Assembly: GCF_001188955.3 (NCBI RefSeq)
Contig: NZ_JPRF03000036.1
Location: forward strand, 20,548-84,547
Direction: 5' to 3'
DNA: 64,000 nucleotides
DNA from: Kitasatospora aureofaciens
GTDB lineage: Bacteria > Actinomycetota > Actinomycetes > Streptomycetales > Streptomycetaceae
Shown: positions 1 to 9,084 of the stretch, piece by piece
Layout of the letters: each line of letters opens with the position of its first letter
How positions within the stretch are numbered: the stretch's first letter is position 1
The notes under the pieces: model-generated
Databases searched by the model: none
What the model saw: the letters and a program-made list of their open reading frames with translations, nothing else
What the model was told of the DNA's origin: nothing
Made by a program: the position numbers and the translations under genes

Positions 1-126
1 CGCATCCGCCGACACACCCGGGAGCGCGCTGCTCCGGCCGGATTGCTCACCGGCCGTCAGTCGATCACCCGGAATGTCCGCTTCGTCCGGTACCGACGGG
101 CCGTCACCCACGTTGTTCGAGGTCAT
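1..126 (-). CDS. Possible 5' end of a divergent protein gene, runs off the window
   Basis: Reading leftwards from an ATG at 124-126, all 42 codons to the window edge are open. A run of G (GGGGG) directly precedes the ATG and could be a weak ribosome-binding site. The 42 visible residues are polar and acidic/Gly/Ser-rich, with no recognisable domain, signal peptide or membrane segment. The frame would be divergent from ctaC. A 126-base open frame is not strong evidence in DNA this GC-rich, and several third positions are A or T, so this is only a candidate. I do not recognise it. Confidence 0.35.
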   Translation of the reverse strand, partial: MTSNNVGDGPSVPDEADIPGDRLTAGEQSGRSSALPGVSADA

Positions 127-366
127 CCCCCGATCGGGCGTATGGACCTCGAATGCCTGCGATGACCTGCGACGCAGCCCCTGCCGGGCCTGATCGGGCG
201 ACCGGGCGGCGCGTTACCGGGGGCTGCCCGTCAGGAGCGCATAAGGCTGGAGTAGGGTTTGGCCCGCATAAGCATTCAAACCGTGCCCGTGGACGGGTCG
301 CCGGAGGGGCTCACACTCCCCTCCCGGTGCGACGCGAAGGCGGGCGAGACTTCGGGAAGGCGCTAC

Positions 367-1221
367 GTGAGTCCCAACGGCTCCGACCGCTCGCCGCGGC
401 GCACGATGCGGCGGAAGCTGCCTCAGGCGCTGGCACTGGGCCTCGTCATCGCGACCGCCACCGGCTGCTCGGCCAACGACCTCCCCAGGCTTGGCCTCCC
501 GAGCCCCGTCACCAAGGAAGGACCCATGGTCCTTCAGATGTGGCAGGGCTCCTGGATCGCGGCGCTGGTGGTCGGCGTACTGATGTGGGGTCTGATCATC
601 TGGAGCGTGATCTTCCACCGGCGCAAGCGCACCGGCGTGGAGATCCCCCCGCAGACCCGGTACAACGTGCCCATCGAGGCGCTCTACACCGCGGTCCCCA
701 TCATCATCGTCTCGGTCCTCTTCTACTTCGTCGCCCGCGACGAGGCGAAGCTGACGCAGGTCTCCGCGAAGCCGCAGCACTACGTCAACGTGGTCGGCTT
801 CCAGTGGAGCTGGGCGTTCAACTACGAGAACACCGAGACCCCCGACCCGGCCAACAAGGACGCCGCGTACGACGTCGGTACGCCGAAGGACGCTCCGACG
901 CTCTGGCTGCCGGTCAACGAGACGGTGCAGTTCCGGCTCACCTCTCGTGACGTCATCCACGACTTCTGGCCCGTCAACTTCATGATGAAGATGGACGTCG
1001 TGCCGGGCGTGGTGAACAAGTTCGAGGTCACCCCGACCGTCAAGGGCGAGTACAGGGGCAAGTGCGCCGAGCTCTGCGGCGTCGACCACTCGCGCATGCT
1101 GTTCAACGTCAAGGTCGTCGATCGCGCCGACTACGACAAGCACCTGGCAGACCTTCGTGCCAAGGGCCAGAACGGCGCGGTGCCCTCCGGCGTCATCACC
1201 ATGGGAAGTGAAGCGAAGTGA
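367..1221 (+). CDS. ctaC: Cytochrome c oxidase (aa3) subunit II, lipoprotein
   Basis: This subunit carries the CuA centre that takes electrons from the cytochrome c domain of the bc1 complex and passes them to subunit I. I chose the GTG at 367, which gives 284 residues: a basic start, a hydrophobic stretch and a lipobox-like ATGC ending at Cys34. Two membrane helices follow (about 50-75 and 92-112). The extracellular cupredoxin domain has the CuA motif CAELCGVDHSRM at about 233-244 (two Cys, His, Met). An in-frame ATG at 259 would add residues unlike a signal peptide. It overlaps ctaD by 4 bases (GTGA), so the two are probably translationally coupled. A TAGGGT hexamer at 253-258 may be the -10 box, but no clear -35 is visible. 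Confidence 0.95.
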   Translation: MSPNGSDRSPRRTMRRKLPQALALGLVIATATGCSANDLPRLGLPSPVTKEGPMVLQMWQGSWIAALVVGVLMWGLIIWSVIFHRRKRTGVEIPPQTRYNVPIEALYTAVPIIIVSVLFYFVARDEAKLTQVSAKPQHYVNVVGFQWSWAFNYENTETPDPANKDAAYDVGTPKDAPTLWLPVNETVQFRLTSRDVIHDFWPVNFMMKMDVVPGVVNKFEVTPTVKGEYRGKCAELCGVDHSRMLFNVKVVDRADYDKHLADLRAKGQNGAVPSGVITMGSEAK

Positions 1222-2993
1222 CCATCCTCAACGAGCCCGCCGCGGCCGGCGGGGGCGCCGAGGCCGTCACGGTCGGGGCGCAGCGGACCCGGAAGCCGGG
1301 TTCGACCATCATCAAGTGGCTGACCACCACTGACCACAAGACGATCGGCACCCTGTACCTGGGCACGTCGTTCGCCTTCTTCCTGATCGGTGGCATCCTC
1401 GCCCTGGTCATGCGTGCCGAGCTGGCTCGTCCCGGGACCCAGATCCTGTCGAACGAGCAGTTCAACCAGGCGTTCACGATGCACGGCACGATCATGCTGC
1501 TGATGTTCGCGACGCCGCTGTTCGCGGGCTTCGCGAACTGGATCATGCCGCTGCAGATCGGCTCCCCGGACGTGGCCTTCCCGCGTCTGAACATGTTCGC
1601 GTACTGGCTGTACCTCTTCGGTTCGAGCATCGCGGTCTGCGGCTTCCTGACCCCGAACGGCGCCGCCGACTTCGGCTGGTTCGCCTACTCCCCGCTGTCG
1701 GACGCGGTGCACTCGCCCGGCGTCGGCGGCGACATGTGGATCATGGGTCTGGCCTTCTCCGGCTTCGGCACGATCCTCGGTGCGGTCAACTTCATCACCA
1801 CGATCATCTGCATGCGCGCCCCGGGCATGACGATGTTCCGGATGTCGATCTTCGTCTGGAACGTCCTGCTGACCTCGGTGCTGGTCCTGCTGGCCTTCCC
1901 GGTGCTGGCCGCCGCGCTGTTCGCCCTGGAGGCGGACCGCAAGTTCGGGGCACACGTCTTCGATCCCGCCAACGGCGGGGCGATGCTGTGGCAGCACCTG
2001 TTCTGGTTCTTCGGCCACCCCGAGGTGTACATCATCGCGCTGCCGTTCTTCGGCATCGTGTCGGAGATCATCCCGGTCTTCAGCCGCAAGCCGATGTTCG
2101 GTTACTCCGGTCTGATCGCGGCCACCATCGCGATCGCCGGTCTGTCCGTGACGGTGTGGGCGCACCACATGTACGTCACCGGACAGGTGCTGCTGCCGTT
2201 CTTCTCCTTCATGACCTTCCTGATCGCGGTCCCGACCGGTGTGAAGTTCTTCAACTGGGTCGGCACCATGTGGAAGGGCTCGCTGAGCTTCGAGACGCCG
2301 ATGCTCTGGACGGTCGGCTTCCTGGTCACCTTCCTCTTCGGTGGTCTGACGGGTGTCCTGCTGGCCTCGCCGCCGATCGACTTCCACGTCTCGGACTCGT
2401 ACTTCGTCGTCGCGCACTTCCACTACGTGGTCTTCGGCACCGTCGTGTTCGCGATGTTCGCCGGCTTCCACTTCTGGTGGCCGAAGATGACCGGCAAGAT
2501 GCTGGACGAGCGCCTCGGCAAGATCACCTTCTGGACGCTGTTCTTCGGCTTCCACACCACCTTCCTGGTGCAGCACTGGCTCGGCGCGGAGGGCATGCCC
2601 CGCCGTTACGCCGACTACCTGGCCTCGGACGGCTTCACCACCCTGAACACCGTCTCGACCATCGGCTCCTTCGTGCTCGGCCTGTCGATCCTGCCGTTCC
2701 TCTACAACGTCTGGAAGACCGCCAAGTACGGCGAGAAGGTCGCCGTGGACGACCCGTGGGGCTTCGGCCGCTCCCTGGAGTGGGCGACCTCCTGCCCGCC
2801 GCCGCGGCACAACTTCCTCACCCTGCCCCGGATCCGCTCCGAATCCCCGGCCTTCGACCTCCACCACCCGGAGATCGCCGCGCTGGACTACCTGGAGAAC
2901 CACGGCGAGCCGGCCAAGCACCTCGCCGGTGTGACCCCGGCGAAGTACGACGCCCCGAAGCTGGGCAAGGGCAAGCAGGAGGGTGACGCCTGA
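1218..2993 (+). CDS. ctaD: Cytochrome c oxidase (aa3) subunit I
   Basis: This is the catalytic subunit that reduces O2 to water at the haem a3-CuB site and pumps protons. It has 591 residues and about twelve membrane helices, the normal size for the actinobacterial family. Visible ligands are His89 in FTMHG (haem a), the His267-Pro-Glu-Val-Tyr271 segment (CuB His and the cross-linked Tyr), and the VAHFHY pair His400/His402 (haem a3 and haem a). The start is a GTG overlapping the ctaC stop. The gene ends TGATG, sharing one base with ctaF. Confidence 0.98.
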   Translation: MTILNEPAAAGGGAEAVTVGAQRTRKPGSTIIKWLTTTDHKTIGTLYLGTSFAFFLIGGILALVMRAELARPGTQILSNEQFNQAFTMHGTIMLLMFATPLFAGFANWIMPLQIGSPDVAFPRLNMFAYWLYLFGSSIAVCGFLTPNGAADFGWFAYSPLSDAVHSPGVGGDMWIMGLAFSGFGTILGAVNFITTIICMRAPGMTMFRMSIFVWNVLLTSVLVLLAFPVLAAALFALEADRKFGAHVFDPANGGAMLWQHLFWFFGHPEVYIIALPFFGIVSEIIPVFSRKPMFGYSGLIAATIAIAGLSVTVWAHHMYVTGQVLLPFFSFMTFLIAVPTGVKFFNWVGTMWKGSLSFETPMLWTVGFLVTFLFGGLTGVLLASPPIDFHVSDSYFVVAHFHYVVFGTVVFAMFAGFHFWWPKMTGKMLDERLGKITFWTLFFGFHTTFLVQHWLGAEGMPRRYADYLASDGFTTLNTVSTIGSFVLGLSILPFLYNVWKTAKYGEKVAVDDPWGFGRSLEWATSCPPPRHNFLTLPRIRSESPAFDLHHPEIAALDYLENHGEPAKHLAGVTPAKYDAPKLGKGKQEGDA

Positions 2994-3412
2994 TGAAGGA
3001 ACAGGGAAAGATCTTCCTTGGCCTGTCGGTCTTCGTGCTGGCGATGGCCATCACGTACGGCCTGTGGACCAACAACGCGGGCGGCCCGGGCCTGGAGGCC
3101 GCCGGTACCACCGCGCTGTTCCTCGCCTTCGGTCTGTGTGCCTTCATCGGGTACTACCTCGCCTTCACCGCCCGCCGGGTGGACAGCGGCGCGGGTGACA
3201 ACCCCGAGGCCGAGGTCGCGGACGACGCCGGCGAGCTGGGCTTCTTCGCCCCGCACAGCTGGCAGCCGCTCTCGCTGGCGCTCGGTGGCGCGCTCGCCTT
3301 CCTGGGCGTGATCTTCGGCTGGTGGCTGATGTTCTGGGCCGCCCCGATCATCCTGATCGGCATCTTCGGATGGGTCTTCGAGTTCTACCGGGGCGAGAAC
3401 CAGAACCAGTAG
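2993..3412 (+). CDS. ctaF: Cytochrome c oxidase subunit IV, actinobacterial type
   Basis: This is a small accessory subunit of the actinobacterial aa3 oxidase (139 residues). Helices lie at about 6-26 and 37-58, an acidic linker carries PEAEVADDAGE, and a C-terminal helical pair spans about 83-127, ending in a short polar tail. It is the third gene of ctaC-ctaD-ctaF, and its ATG overlaps the ctaD stop by one base. The family is confined to actinobacteria. A strong hairpin terminator follows within 20 bases, closing the operon. Confidence 0.95.
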   Translation: MKEQGKIFLGLSVFVLAMAITYGLWTNNAGGPGLEAAGTTALFLAFGLCAFIGYYLAFTARRVDSGAGDNPEAEVADDAGELGFFAPHSWQPLSLALGGALAFLGVIFGWWLMFWAAPIILIGIFGWVFEFYRGENQNQ

Positions 3413-3430
3413 GTTCCCGCTTCCGACCAC

Positions 3431-3464
3431 AGGGCCGGTCCTCCCGCACGGGGGGACCGGCCCT
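3431..3464 (+). terminator. Terminator of the ctaCDF operon
   Basis: An inverted repeat has left arm AGGGCCGGTCC and right arm GGACCGGCCCT around a C/G-rich centre, 18 bases after the ctaF stop. It has no long T run, which is usual for streptomycete terminators. Confidence 0.8.
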
Positions 3465-3591
3465 GCTGCGTCTCCGGGGTGACGACCTCACTCACCCGGG
3501 TCAACGGAGGGTCGCTCCGATGTCGCTCGATCCGGGCTGTTCCTACGATCTGATCAATCGTTCGAATCGTGCGGACCCCTCGGAGGCGGTC

Positions 3592-4848
3592 ATGGCCGAC
3601 AGGCGCGGAATCGCAGGAATCGGCAGCATCTCGCTGGCCATGGCAGTGCTGGCCCCGCTGGCCGCCTGCTCGTCCGGGGACGACGAGTCCTCCGGACCGC
3701 ACCGGATCGACGCGGCCCCGCTCGTCCGCCTCTCGGCCGAGGACAAGGTCGACCCCTCGAAACCGGTCACCGTGACCGCCCTGGAGGGCAGCCGGCTCAC
3801 CGACGTCACCGTGATCGGCCCGGACGGCCGGGTGGTGGCCGGCAAGCTCGCCGACGACCAGCGCAGCTGGCAGACCACCGGGCGGCTGAAGGCCGGCACC
3901 GCGTACGCCGTGCGGATATCCGCCGACGACGGGAAGAACGGCCGCGGCGACACCACCCGGAAATTCCGCACCCTGGCGGCCCAGCGCCTGCTCAACGCCA
4001 AGCTCGGCCCGGACTCCTCCGGCAGCGGCGTCTACGGCGTGGGCCAGCCGCTCACCGTCCAGCTGTCCGAGGCGGTGAAGGACCCGCAGGCCCGGCAGGA
4101 GGTCGAGCAGGCGCTGACCGTGACCTCCCAGCCGGCCGTCACCGGCGCCTGGTACTGGGTGGACGACAAGAACCTGCACTTCCGCCCGCAGGAGTACTGG
4201 CCGGTCGGCACGACCGTGTCGCTGGTCTTCGACGACACCGGCAGCCGGATCGCCGACGGCCTCTACGGCGGCGACCGCAGCTCGCTGCGGCTGCGGATCG
4301 GCGCGCGGGTCGAGACGGTGATCGACGCGGCCGCCCACGAGCTCACCCTGAAGCGCGACGGCCAGGTGCTCCGGACCATCCCGGTGACCACCGGCAGGCC
4401 CGGCTTCGACACCCGCAACGGCATCAAGGTGGTGCTCGGCCAGGAGCGCTCGGTCCGGATGAACGGCGAGACGATCGGCATCGCCGCGGGCACCTCGGAT
4501 TCCTACGACCTGAACGTCGAGTGGGCCACCCGGGTGACCTGGAGCGGCGAGTACGTCCACGCGGCGCCCTGGTCGGTCAGCTCGCAGGGCGTCGAGAACG
4601 TCAGCCACGGGTGCACCGGCATGAGCACCGACAACGCCAAGTGGTTCTATGACAACACCCGGGTGGGGGACCTGGTCACGGTGGTGAACAGCCGCGGCGC
4701 CAAGATGGAGCCCTTCGGCAACGGCTTCGGGGACTGGAACGTCTCGTGGACCGACTGGGTCAAGCACAGCGCGCTCGGAAAGCCGCTCAGCACCACCGCC
4801 CCCGCCGCCCAGGCCCCCGCCGCCGGGATGATGCGCCCCGAGATGTAG
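3592..4848 (+). CDS. L,D-transpeptidase lipoprotein (YkuD domain, Ig-like N-terminal domains)
   Basis: This enzyme should form 3-3 peptidoglycan cross-links outside the membrane. The ATG at 3592 gives 418 residues starting with a lipoprotein signal peptide, with lipobox Cys in LAACSSG at about residue 26. Two Ig-like domains follow (about 45-140 and 150-245), then a YkuD domain (about 250-385). The catalytic motif SHGCTGMS has Cys341, and a further His sits upstream in EYVHAAPW. The layout matches mycobacterial LdtMt2-type enzymes, although those usually read SHGCVN rather than SHGCTG. The C-terminus is Ala/Pro-rich. The gene stands alone between the ctaF terminator and a convergent regulator gene. 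Confidence 0.93.
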   Translation: MADRRGIAGIGSISLAMAVLAPLAACSSGDDESSGPHRIDAAPLVRLSAEDKVDPSKPVTVTALEGSRLTDVTVIGPDGRVVAGKLADDQRSWQTTGRLKAGTAYAVRISADDGKNGRGDTTRKFRTLAAQRLLNAKLGPDSSGSGVYGVGQPLTVQLSEAVKDPQARQEVEQALTVTSQPAVTGAWYWVDDKNLHFRPQEYWPVGTTVSLVFDDTGSRIADGLYGGDRSSLRLRIGARVETVIDAAAHELTLKRDGQVLRTIPVTTGRPGFDTRNGIKVVLGQERSVRMNGETIGIAAGTSDSYDLNVEWATRVTWSGEYVHAAPWSVSSQGVENVSHGCTGMSTDNAKWFYDNTRVGDLVTVVNSRGAKMEPFGNGFGDWNVSWTDWVKHSALGKPLSTTAPAAQAPAAGMMRPEM

Positions 4849-4897
4849 GCCCGGGGTTCAGGCCCAGGGTACGGCCCGGATGCTCGGGCCCCGGGGT

Positions 4898-5269
4898 TCA
4901 GGCCCCGGGGTAGGCCACGCCCAGGGCGGTGACGACGGCGGCCAGGGCGTCCGCGTGGGACAGGCCCAGTCGGCTCGCCCGCTCGGCGTACTCGGTGGCG
5001 GCCTCGGCGGCCAGCCGGTGGGCGGCGTCCCCGGTCGAGGCGATCAGGGTGCCGCGCCGGCCGTGGGTCTCCACCACGCCGTCCGCCTCCAGCTCCTTGT
5101 AGGCCCGGGCGACCGTCCCGGCGGCCAGCCCCAGCTCCTCGGCCAGGGCCCGTACGGTGGGCAGCCGCAGCCCGGTGGGCAGCGCGCCGGAGCGGGCCCG
5201 CTCGGCGATCTGGGCGCGGATCTGCTCGTACGGGGGAGTGGCGGAGGCGGGGTCGACGGACAGCTGCAC
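4898..5269 (-). CDS. GntR family regulator, short YtrA type
   Basis: This 123-residue protein has an N-terminal winged helix-turn-helix (about 12-75), with the GntR features PPYEQIRAQI, LPTVRALAEELGLAAGTVARAYKEL and a wing ending in RRGT. Only about 45 helical residues follow, as in YtrA-subfamily repressors. Such proteins usually control adjacent transporters, but none lies next to it: it is convergent with the transpeptidase gene and lies downstream of qcrB in the same orientation, behind a strong hairpin. The target is therefore unknown. The ATG at 5267-5269 follows a GGAGCCACCC stretch. Two copies of the self-palindromic CCCCGGGG around the stop codon may act as its terminator. Confidence 0.9.
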   Translation of the reverse strand: MQLSVDPASATPPYEQIRAQIAERARSGALPTGLRLPTVRALAEELGLAAGTVARAYKELEADGVVETHGRRGTLIASTGDAAHRLAAEAATEYAERASRLGLSHADALAAVVTALGVAYPGA

Positions 5270-5304
5270 GGGTGGCTCCTGGAAGCGGTGCGGGTACGAG
5301 AAAG

Positions 5305-5349
5305 CCCGAGGGCCGCCGACCAGAGTTCATCTGGTCGGCGGCCCTCGGG
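5305..5349 (-). terminator. Terminator of the ctaE-qcrCAB operon (20-bp perfect stem)
   Basis: Perfect 20-base arms (5305-5324 and 5330-5349, outer sequence CCCGAGGGCC) flank a 5-base loop. The structure lies 22 bases after the qcrB stop, and on the minus strand it is followed by CTTTCTCG. It separates qcrB from the GntR gene. Confidence 0.88.
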
Positions 5350-5371
5350 GTGACGCGGGGTGCGTACGGGA

Positions 5372-7030
5372 TCAGTGGTGGCCGTGGCCGCTGGTGATCT
5401 CGTGGTGCTCCTCGGCGGTCGGCTTGGGGATCTGGCTGCCCTCGCCGTAGAAGCCGCGGGAGAGCTTGGCCCGGGTGCGGGTGAGGGCGCCGGCCTTGCG
5501 GGCCACGCCGTTCTCGTCCGCCTGGGCCGGCAGCTCGATCGGCTGGTTCTGCTCGTGCGCCGTGAGCGTGTGCAGGTCCTTCTGCGGCAGCTGGGCGTGC
5601 ACCTCGACGTACTCGCCGTGCGGCAGGCGCTTGATGACGCCGGTCTCGCGGCCGTGCAGCACCTTCTCCTTGTCACGGCGCTGCAGGCCGAGGCACCAGC
5701 GCTTGGTGACGATGAAGGTGATGACCGGCACCACGAAGAAGCCGGTGCGCACGAAGTAGGTGATCGAGTTGAGCGACAGGTGGAAGTGCGTGGCGAACAG
5801 GTCGTTGCCACCACCGATCAGCAGGACCAGGTACAGGCTGATCCAGGCCGCACCCAGGGCGGTGCGGACCGGGGCGTTGCGCGGGCGGTCCAGGATGTGG
5901 TGCTCGCGCTTGTCGCCGGTGATCCAGCCCTCGATGAACGGGTAGACCGCGATCGCGACCAGGACCAGCGGGAAGATCATCAGCGGGATGAAGACACCCA
6001 GGTTCAGGGTGTGGCCCCACAGGCTGATCTCCCAGCCCGGCATGACGCGGATCAGGCCCTCGGAGAAGCCCATGTACCAGTCGGGCTGGGCGTCGGTCGA
6101 CACCTGGTCCGGACGGTACGGGCCGTACGCCCAGATCGGGTTGATCGTGGCGATCGCCGAGATGGCGGCGATGATGCCGAAGACCAGGAAGAAGAAGCCA
6201 CCCGCCTTGGCCATGTAGACCGGCATCAGCGGCATGCCGACGACGTTCTTCTCGGTCTTGCCCGGGCCCGCCCACTGGGTGTGCTTGTGGTAGAAGACCA
6301 GGATCAGGTGCGCGACCAGCAGGCCGAGCATGATGCCCGGGATCAGCAGGACGTGGATGGTGAAGAACCGCGGCACGATGTCGTGGCCGGGGAACTCGCC
6401 CCCGAACAGGAACATCTGGATGTAGGTGCCGACCAGCGGGACCGCGAGGATCGCGCCTTCCATGAAGCGGATACCGGTACCCGACAGCAGGTCGTCCGGC
6501 AGCGAGTAGCCGAAGAAGCCGTCGAACATGCCCAGGACCAGCAGCAGGAAGCCGAAGACCCAGTTGATCTCACGCGGCTTGCGGAACGCGCCGGTGAAGA
6601 ACACGCGCATCATGTGCACGAGCATCGCGGCCACGAAGACCAGGGCGGCCCAGTGGTGGATCTGGCGGATCAGCAGACCGCCGCGGATCTCGAAGCTGAT
6701 GTCCACGGTCGAGGCGTACGCCTCGGACATCCCGATGCCCTTGAGCGGCACGTACGAGCCGTTGTAGACGACCTCGGCCATCGACGGCTTGAAGAACAGC
6801 GTCAGGTAGACACCGGTCAGGATGATGATGACGAAGGTGTAGAGGCAGATCTCGCCCAGCATGAAGGACCAGTGGTCCGGGAAGATCTTGCGCAGGTTGG
6901 CCTTGGCGAGGGAGTAGATCCCCAGCCGGCCGTCCGTCCAGTCAGCCGCGGCCTCCCACTTGTTGGCGGGGTTGGCGCGCGTGCTGGACGGCTTGGCGGC
7001 ACCGGTCGTGGTGCTGCTCGCGCTACTCAT
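5372..7030 (-). CDS. qcrB: Cytochrome bc1 complex cytochrome b subunit
   Basis: This is the quinol-oxidising, membrane-embedded di-haem b subunit of the bc1 complex, which forms a supercomplex with aa3 oxidase in actinobacteria. At 552 residues it has the actinobacterial length, with long hydrophilic ends. About eight helices are visible. The paired haem b His residues lie in the helix containing HHWAALVFVAAMLVH and in the helix with FTIHVLLIPG and LVAHLILVFYHKH. The PEW-like Qo motif reads PDWYMGF. The C-terminal tail is His-rich. Its ATG overlaps the qcrA stop by 4 bases. It is the last gene of ctaE-qcrC-qcrA-qcrB. Confidence 0.97.
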   Translation of the reverse strand: MSSASSTTTGAAKPSSTRANPANKWEAAADWTDGRLGIYSLAKANLRKIFPDHWSFMLGEICLYTFVIIILTGVYLTLFFKPSMAEVVYNGSYVPLKGIGMSEAYASTVDISFEIRGGLLIRQIHHWAALVFVAAMLVHMMRVFFTGAFRKPREINWVFGFLLLVLGMFDGFFGYSLPDDLLSGTGIRFMEGAILAVPLVGTYIQMFLFGGEFPGHDIVPRFFTIHVLLIPGIMLGLLVAHLILVFYHKHTQWAGPGKTEKNVVGMPLMPVYMAKAGGFFFLVFGIIAAISAIATINPIWAYGPYRPDQVSTDAQPDWYMGFSEGLIRVMPGWEISLWGHTLNLGVFIPLMIFPLVLVAIAVYPFIEGWITGDKREHHILDRPRNAPVRTALGAAWISLYLVLLIGGGNDLFATHFHLSLNSITYFVRTGFFVVPVITFIVTKRWCLGLQRRDKEKVLHGRETGVIKRLPHGEYVEVHAQLPQKDLHTLTAHEQNQPIELPAQADENGVARKAGALTRTRAKLSRGFYGEGSQIPKPTAEEHHEITSGHGHH

Positions 7031-8091
7031 CGAGCACGCTCCCAGAAGCTCGGGCCGACAGGCTTCTCGAAGTCGCCGGTGGCGACCAGGTTGCCCTTGT
7101 CGTCAGTGGTGATCTTCAGCTGCGGCAGCGGGTGGCCGGCCGGGCCGAAGATGACGCGCGCGCCGTCCGCCAGGTCGAAGGTCGACTGGTGGCAGGGGCA
7201 GAGCGCGTGGTGGGTCTGCTGCTCGTACAGGCTGATCGGGCAGCCGACGTGGGTGCAGATCTTCGAGTAGGCGAGGATGCCCTCGAAGCCCAGGTCCTTG
7301 GACTTGTCGTCCTTGATGTCCTCCGGCGCGATGCGCACCAGCATCAGGGCGTCCTTGGCGATGCGCTGCTGGAAGTCCTCGTCGTGGGTGGTCAGACCCT
7401 CCGGCATGGCGAAGGTCAGCGAGCCGACCACGAGGTCCTCGGGCTTCATCGGCTGCATGGTGCTCATGTTGACGAGCGCCAGCGGCTTGGCCGGGGTGGC
7501 CTCGCGCCAGCCCGTCTCCTGGAGCTTCTTCTCCGGCAGCGGGCCCAGGTCGCGGAGCAGGACCACGCCGGAGAGCGGCACCAGCGCCATCGACCCGATG
7601 AGGGTGTTGCGGATCATCTTGCGACGACCGAAGCCGGACTCGGCGGCACCGGTCTTGAACTGCTCGATGACGTCGTTGCGGACCTCGTCGGAAGCCTCGA
7701 TCGGGTGACGCTCGGACGGCATCTCGACGTCCGACATCAGGGTGCGGGCCCAGTGGACCGCGCCCGCGCCGATCATGAACAGCGCGACACCCAGGGTCAG
7801 GCCGAGCGCGAAGTTCAGCGCGCTGACGTGACCCAGCGGGAAGATGTAGACGATCCGGTCCGGGTCGATGGCCACGTACGAGGCGATGAAGCCGATGGTG
7901 GCGATCATCGAGATCACGAACATCAGCGAGACCTGGCGCTCGGCCCGCTTGGCGGCCCGCTCGTCGATGTCGGTGCGGCGGGGCTCGTGGGCCGGAAGGC
8001 CCGGGTCGGCGAACGGGTTGCCGTGGTCGGCGACCTCGCCGGCGGAGCCGTGCGGCTCCGGGAGCTTGTCTTCTGACATGTCGTGGCTCAT
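7027..8091 (-). CDS. qcrA: Rieske iron-sulfur subunit of the bc1 complex
   Basis: The 2Fe-2S protein passes electrons from quinol at QcrB to the c haems of QcrC. It has 354 residues with an N-terminal extension and three membrane helices (about 55-75, 88-110 and 165-185), the actinobacterial form; most other bacteria have one. The Rieske cluster motifs are CTHVGC (Cys279, His281, Cys284) and CPCH (Cys298, Cys300, His301), giving two Cys and two His ligands plus a disulfide. It overlaps both neighbours by 4 bases. Confidence 0.97.
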   Translation of the reverse strand: MSHDMSEDKLPEPHGSAGEVADHGNPFADPGLPAHEPRRTDIDERAAKRAERQVSLMFVISMIATIGFIASYVAIDPDRIVYIFPLGHVSALNFALGLTLGVALFMIGAGAVHWARTLMSDVEMPSERHPIEASDEVRNDVIEQFKTGAAESGFGRRKMIRNTLIGSMALVPLSGVVLLRDLGPLPEKKLQETGWREATPAKPLALVNMSTMQPMKPEDLVVGSLTFAMPEGLTTHDEDFQQRIAKDALMLVRIAPEDIKDDKSKDLGFEGILAYSKICTHVGCPISLYEQQTHHALCPCHQSTFDLADGARVIFGPAGHPLPQLKITTDDKGNLVATGDFEKPVGPSFWERAR

Positions 8092-8897
8092 GACTTCTTG
8101 GCCTTGGTGGTGTGGGCGGCGACCCAGATCGCGACCGCGATGAGCGTTCCGAGGCCGAAGATCCAGCCGAACAGGCCCTCGGTCACCGGACCGAGGCTGC
8201 CCAGGGTGAGACCGCCGGGGTTGGGCTCATCGTTGGTGGTGTGGCGGACGAAGGCCACGATCTGCTTCTTCTGCTCCTCGGGCATGGTGCTGTCCGGGAA
8301 CGACGGCATGTTCTGCGGGCCGGTCTGCATGGCCTCGTAGATGTGCTTGGCGTCCACGCCCTCCAGCGACGGGGCGTACTTGCCCTTGGTCAGGGCACCG
8401 CCCTGGCCCGCGAAGTTGTGGCACTGGGCGCAGTTGGTGCGGAACAGCTCGCCACCCTTGGAGATGTCATCGGGGTTGGTCGAGTTGTACTGCTCCGGCT
8501 TCGGCGCGATCGGGCCGGGGCCGAGCGAGCTGATGTACGCGGCGAGCTGGTCGATCTCGCCCTGGGTGTAGATCTTCGGCTTGCGCGGCACCTGGGCGCC
8601 GGGCTGCTGGGCCGGCATGCGGCCGGTGCCGACCTGGAAGTCGACGGCAGCCGAGCCCACGCCGACCAGGCTCGGACCCTCGCTGCTGCCCTGGCCGTTG
8701 ATGCCGTGGCAGGAGGAGCAGCCGACGGCGAAGAGCCTCTTGCCCTCATCGATCGCGAGCGACTGCGCGGCGACGTCGGCCTGCGCCTTGTCGGCGGGCG
8801 CGAACGCGGCGTACAGCCCCCCGGTTGCCGCCAGGGCGAGAAGTAGGACGACCAGCGCCGCCAATGGGTGGCGCCGTCGTGCGGAGAGCTTTTTCAC
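8088..8897 (-). CDS. qcrC: Di-haem cytochrome c subunit of the bc1 complex
   Basis: This protein replaces the separate cytochromes c1 and c of other bacteria and delivers electrons directly to CuA of CtaC. It has 269 residues: a signal or anchor helix (about 11-31), two cytochrome c domains with CSSCH (Cys60, Cys63, His64) and CAQCH (Cys156, Cys159, His160), and a C-terminal anchor helix (about 238-260). Actinobacteria with this fused di-haem subunit usually lack a soluble cytochrome c. It is separated from ctaE by 187 bases, longer than other gaps in the operon, so an internal promoter is possible. Confidence 0.97.
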   Translation of the reverse strand: MKKLSARRRHPLAALVVLLLALAATGGLYAAFAPADKAQADVAAQSLAIDEGKRLFAVGCSSCHGINGQGSSEGPSLVGVGSAAVDFQVGTGRMPAQQPGAQVPRKPKIYTQGEIDQLAAYISSLGPGPIAPKPEQYNSTNPDDISKGGELFRTNCAQCHNFAGQGGALTKGKYAPSLEGVDAKHIYEAMQTGPQNMPSFPDSTMPEEQKKQIVAFVRHTTNDEPNPGGLTLGSLGPVTEGLFGWIFGLGTLIAVAIWVAAHTTKAKKS

Positions 8898-9084
8898 GGA
8901 ATAACCCCGGTGTCAGGATCTGGTCGACTGGTGGGTGCACCCGGCGGCCGGTCTGGCCGGCACGAGGCTGCCTGTCCAAGGCTGCGCGCGCGGTCGGTCG
9001 GTGGGAGCGTCGGCACCGGCAGAAGCGGCCCGTCGCCGGTGAGGGCGGGGGCCGCAGCCGGTGGCCAGCGACCTGATCAGCTGG

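Noticed and set aside
1131..2921. Long minus-strand open frame opposite ctaD (about 596 codons)
   Set aside because: Its product is a His/Arg/Glu-rich low-complexity protein, as expected from an antisense frame in very GC-rich DNA. ctaD on + has full family conservation.
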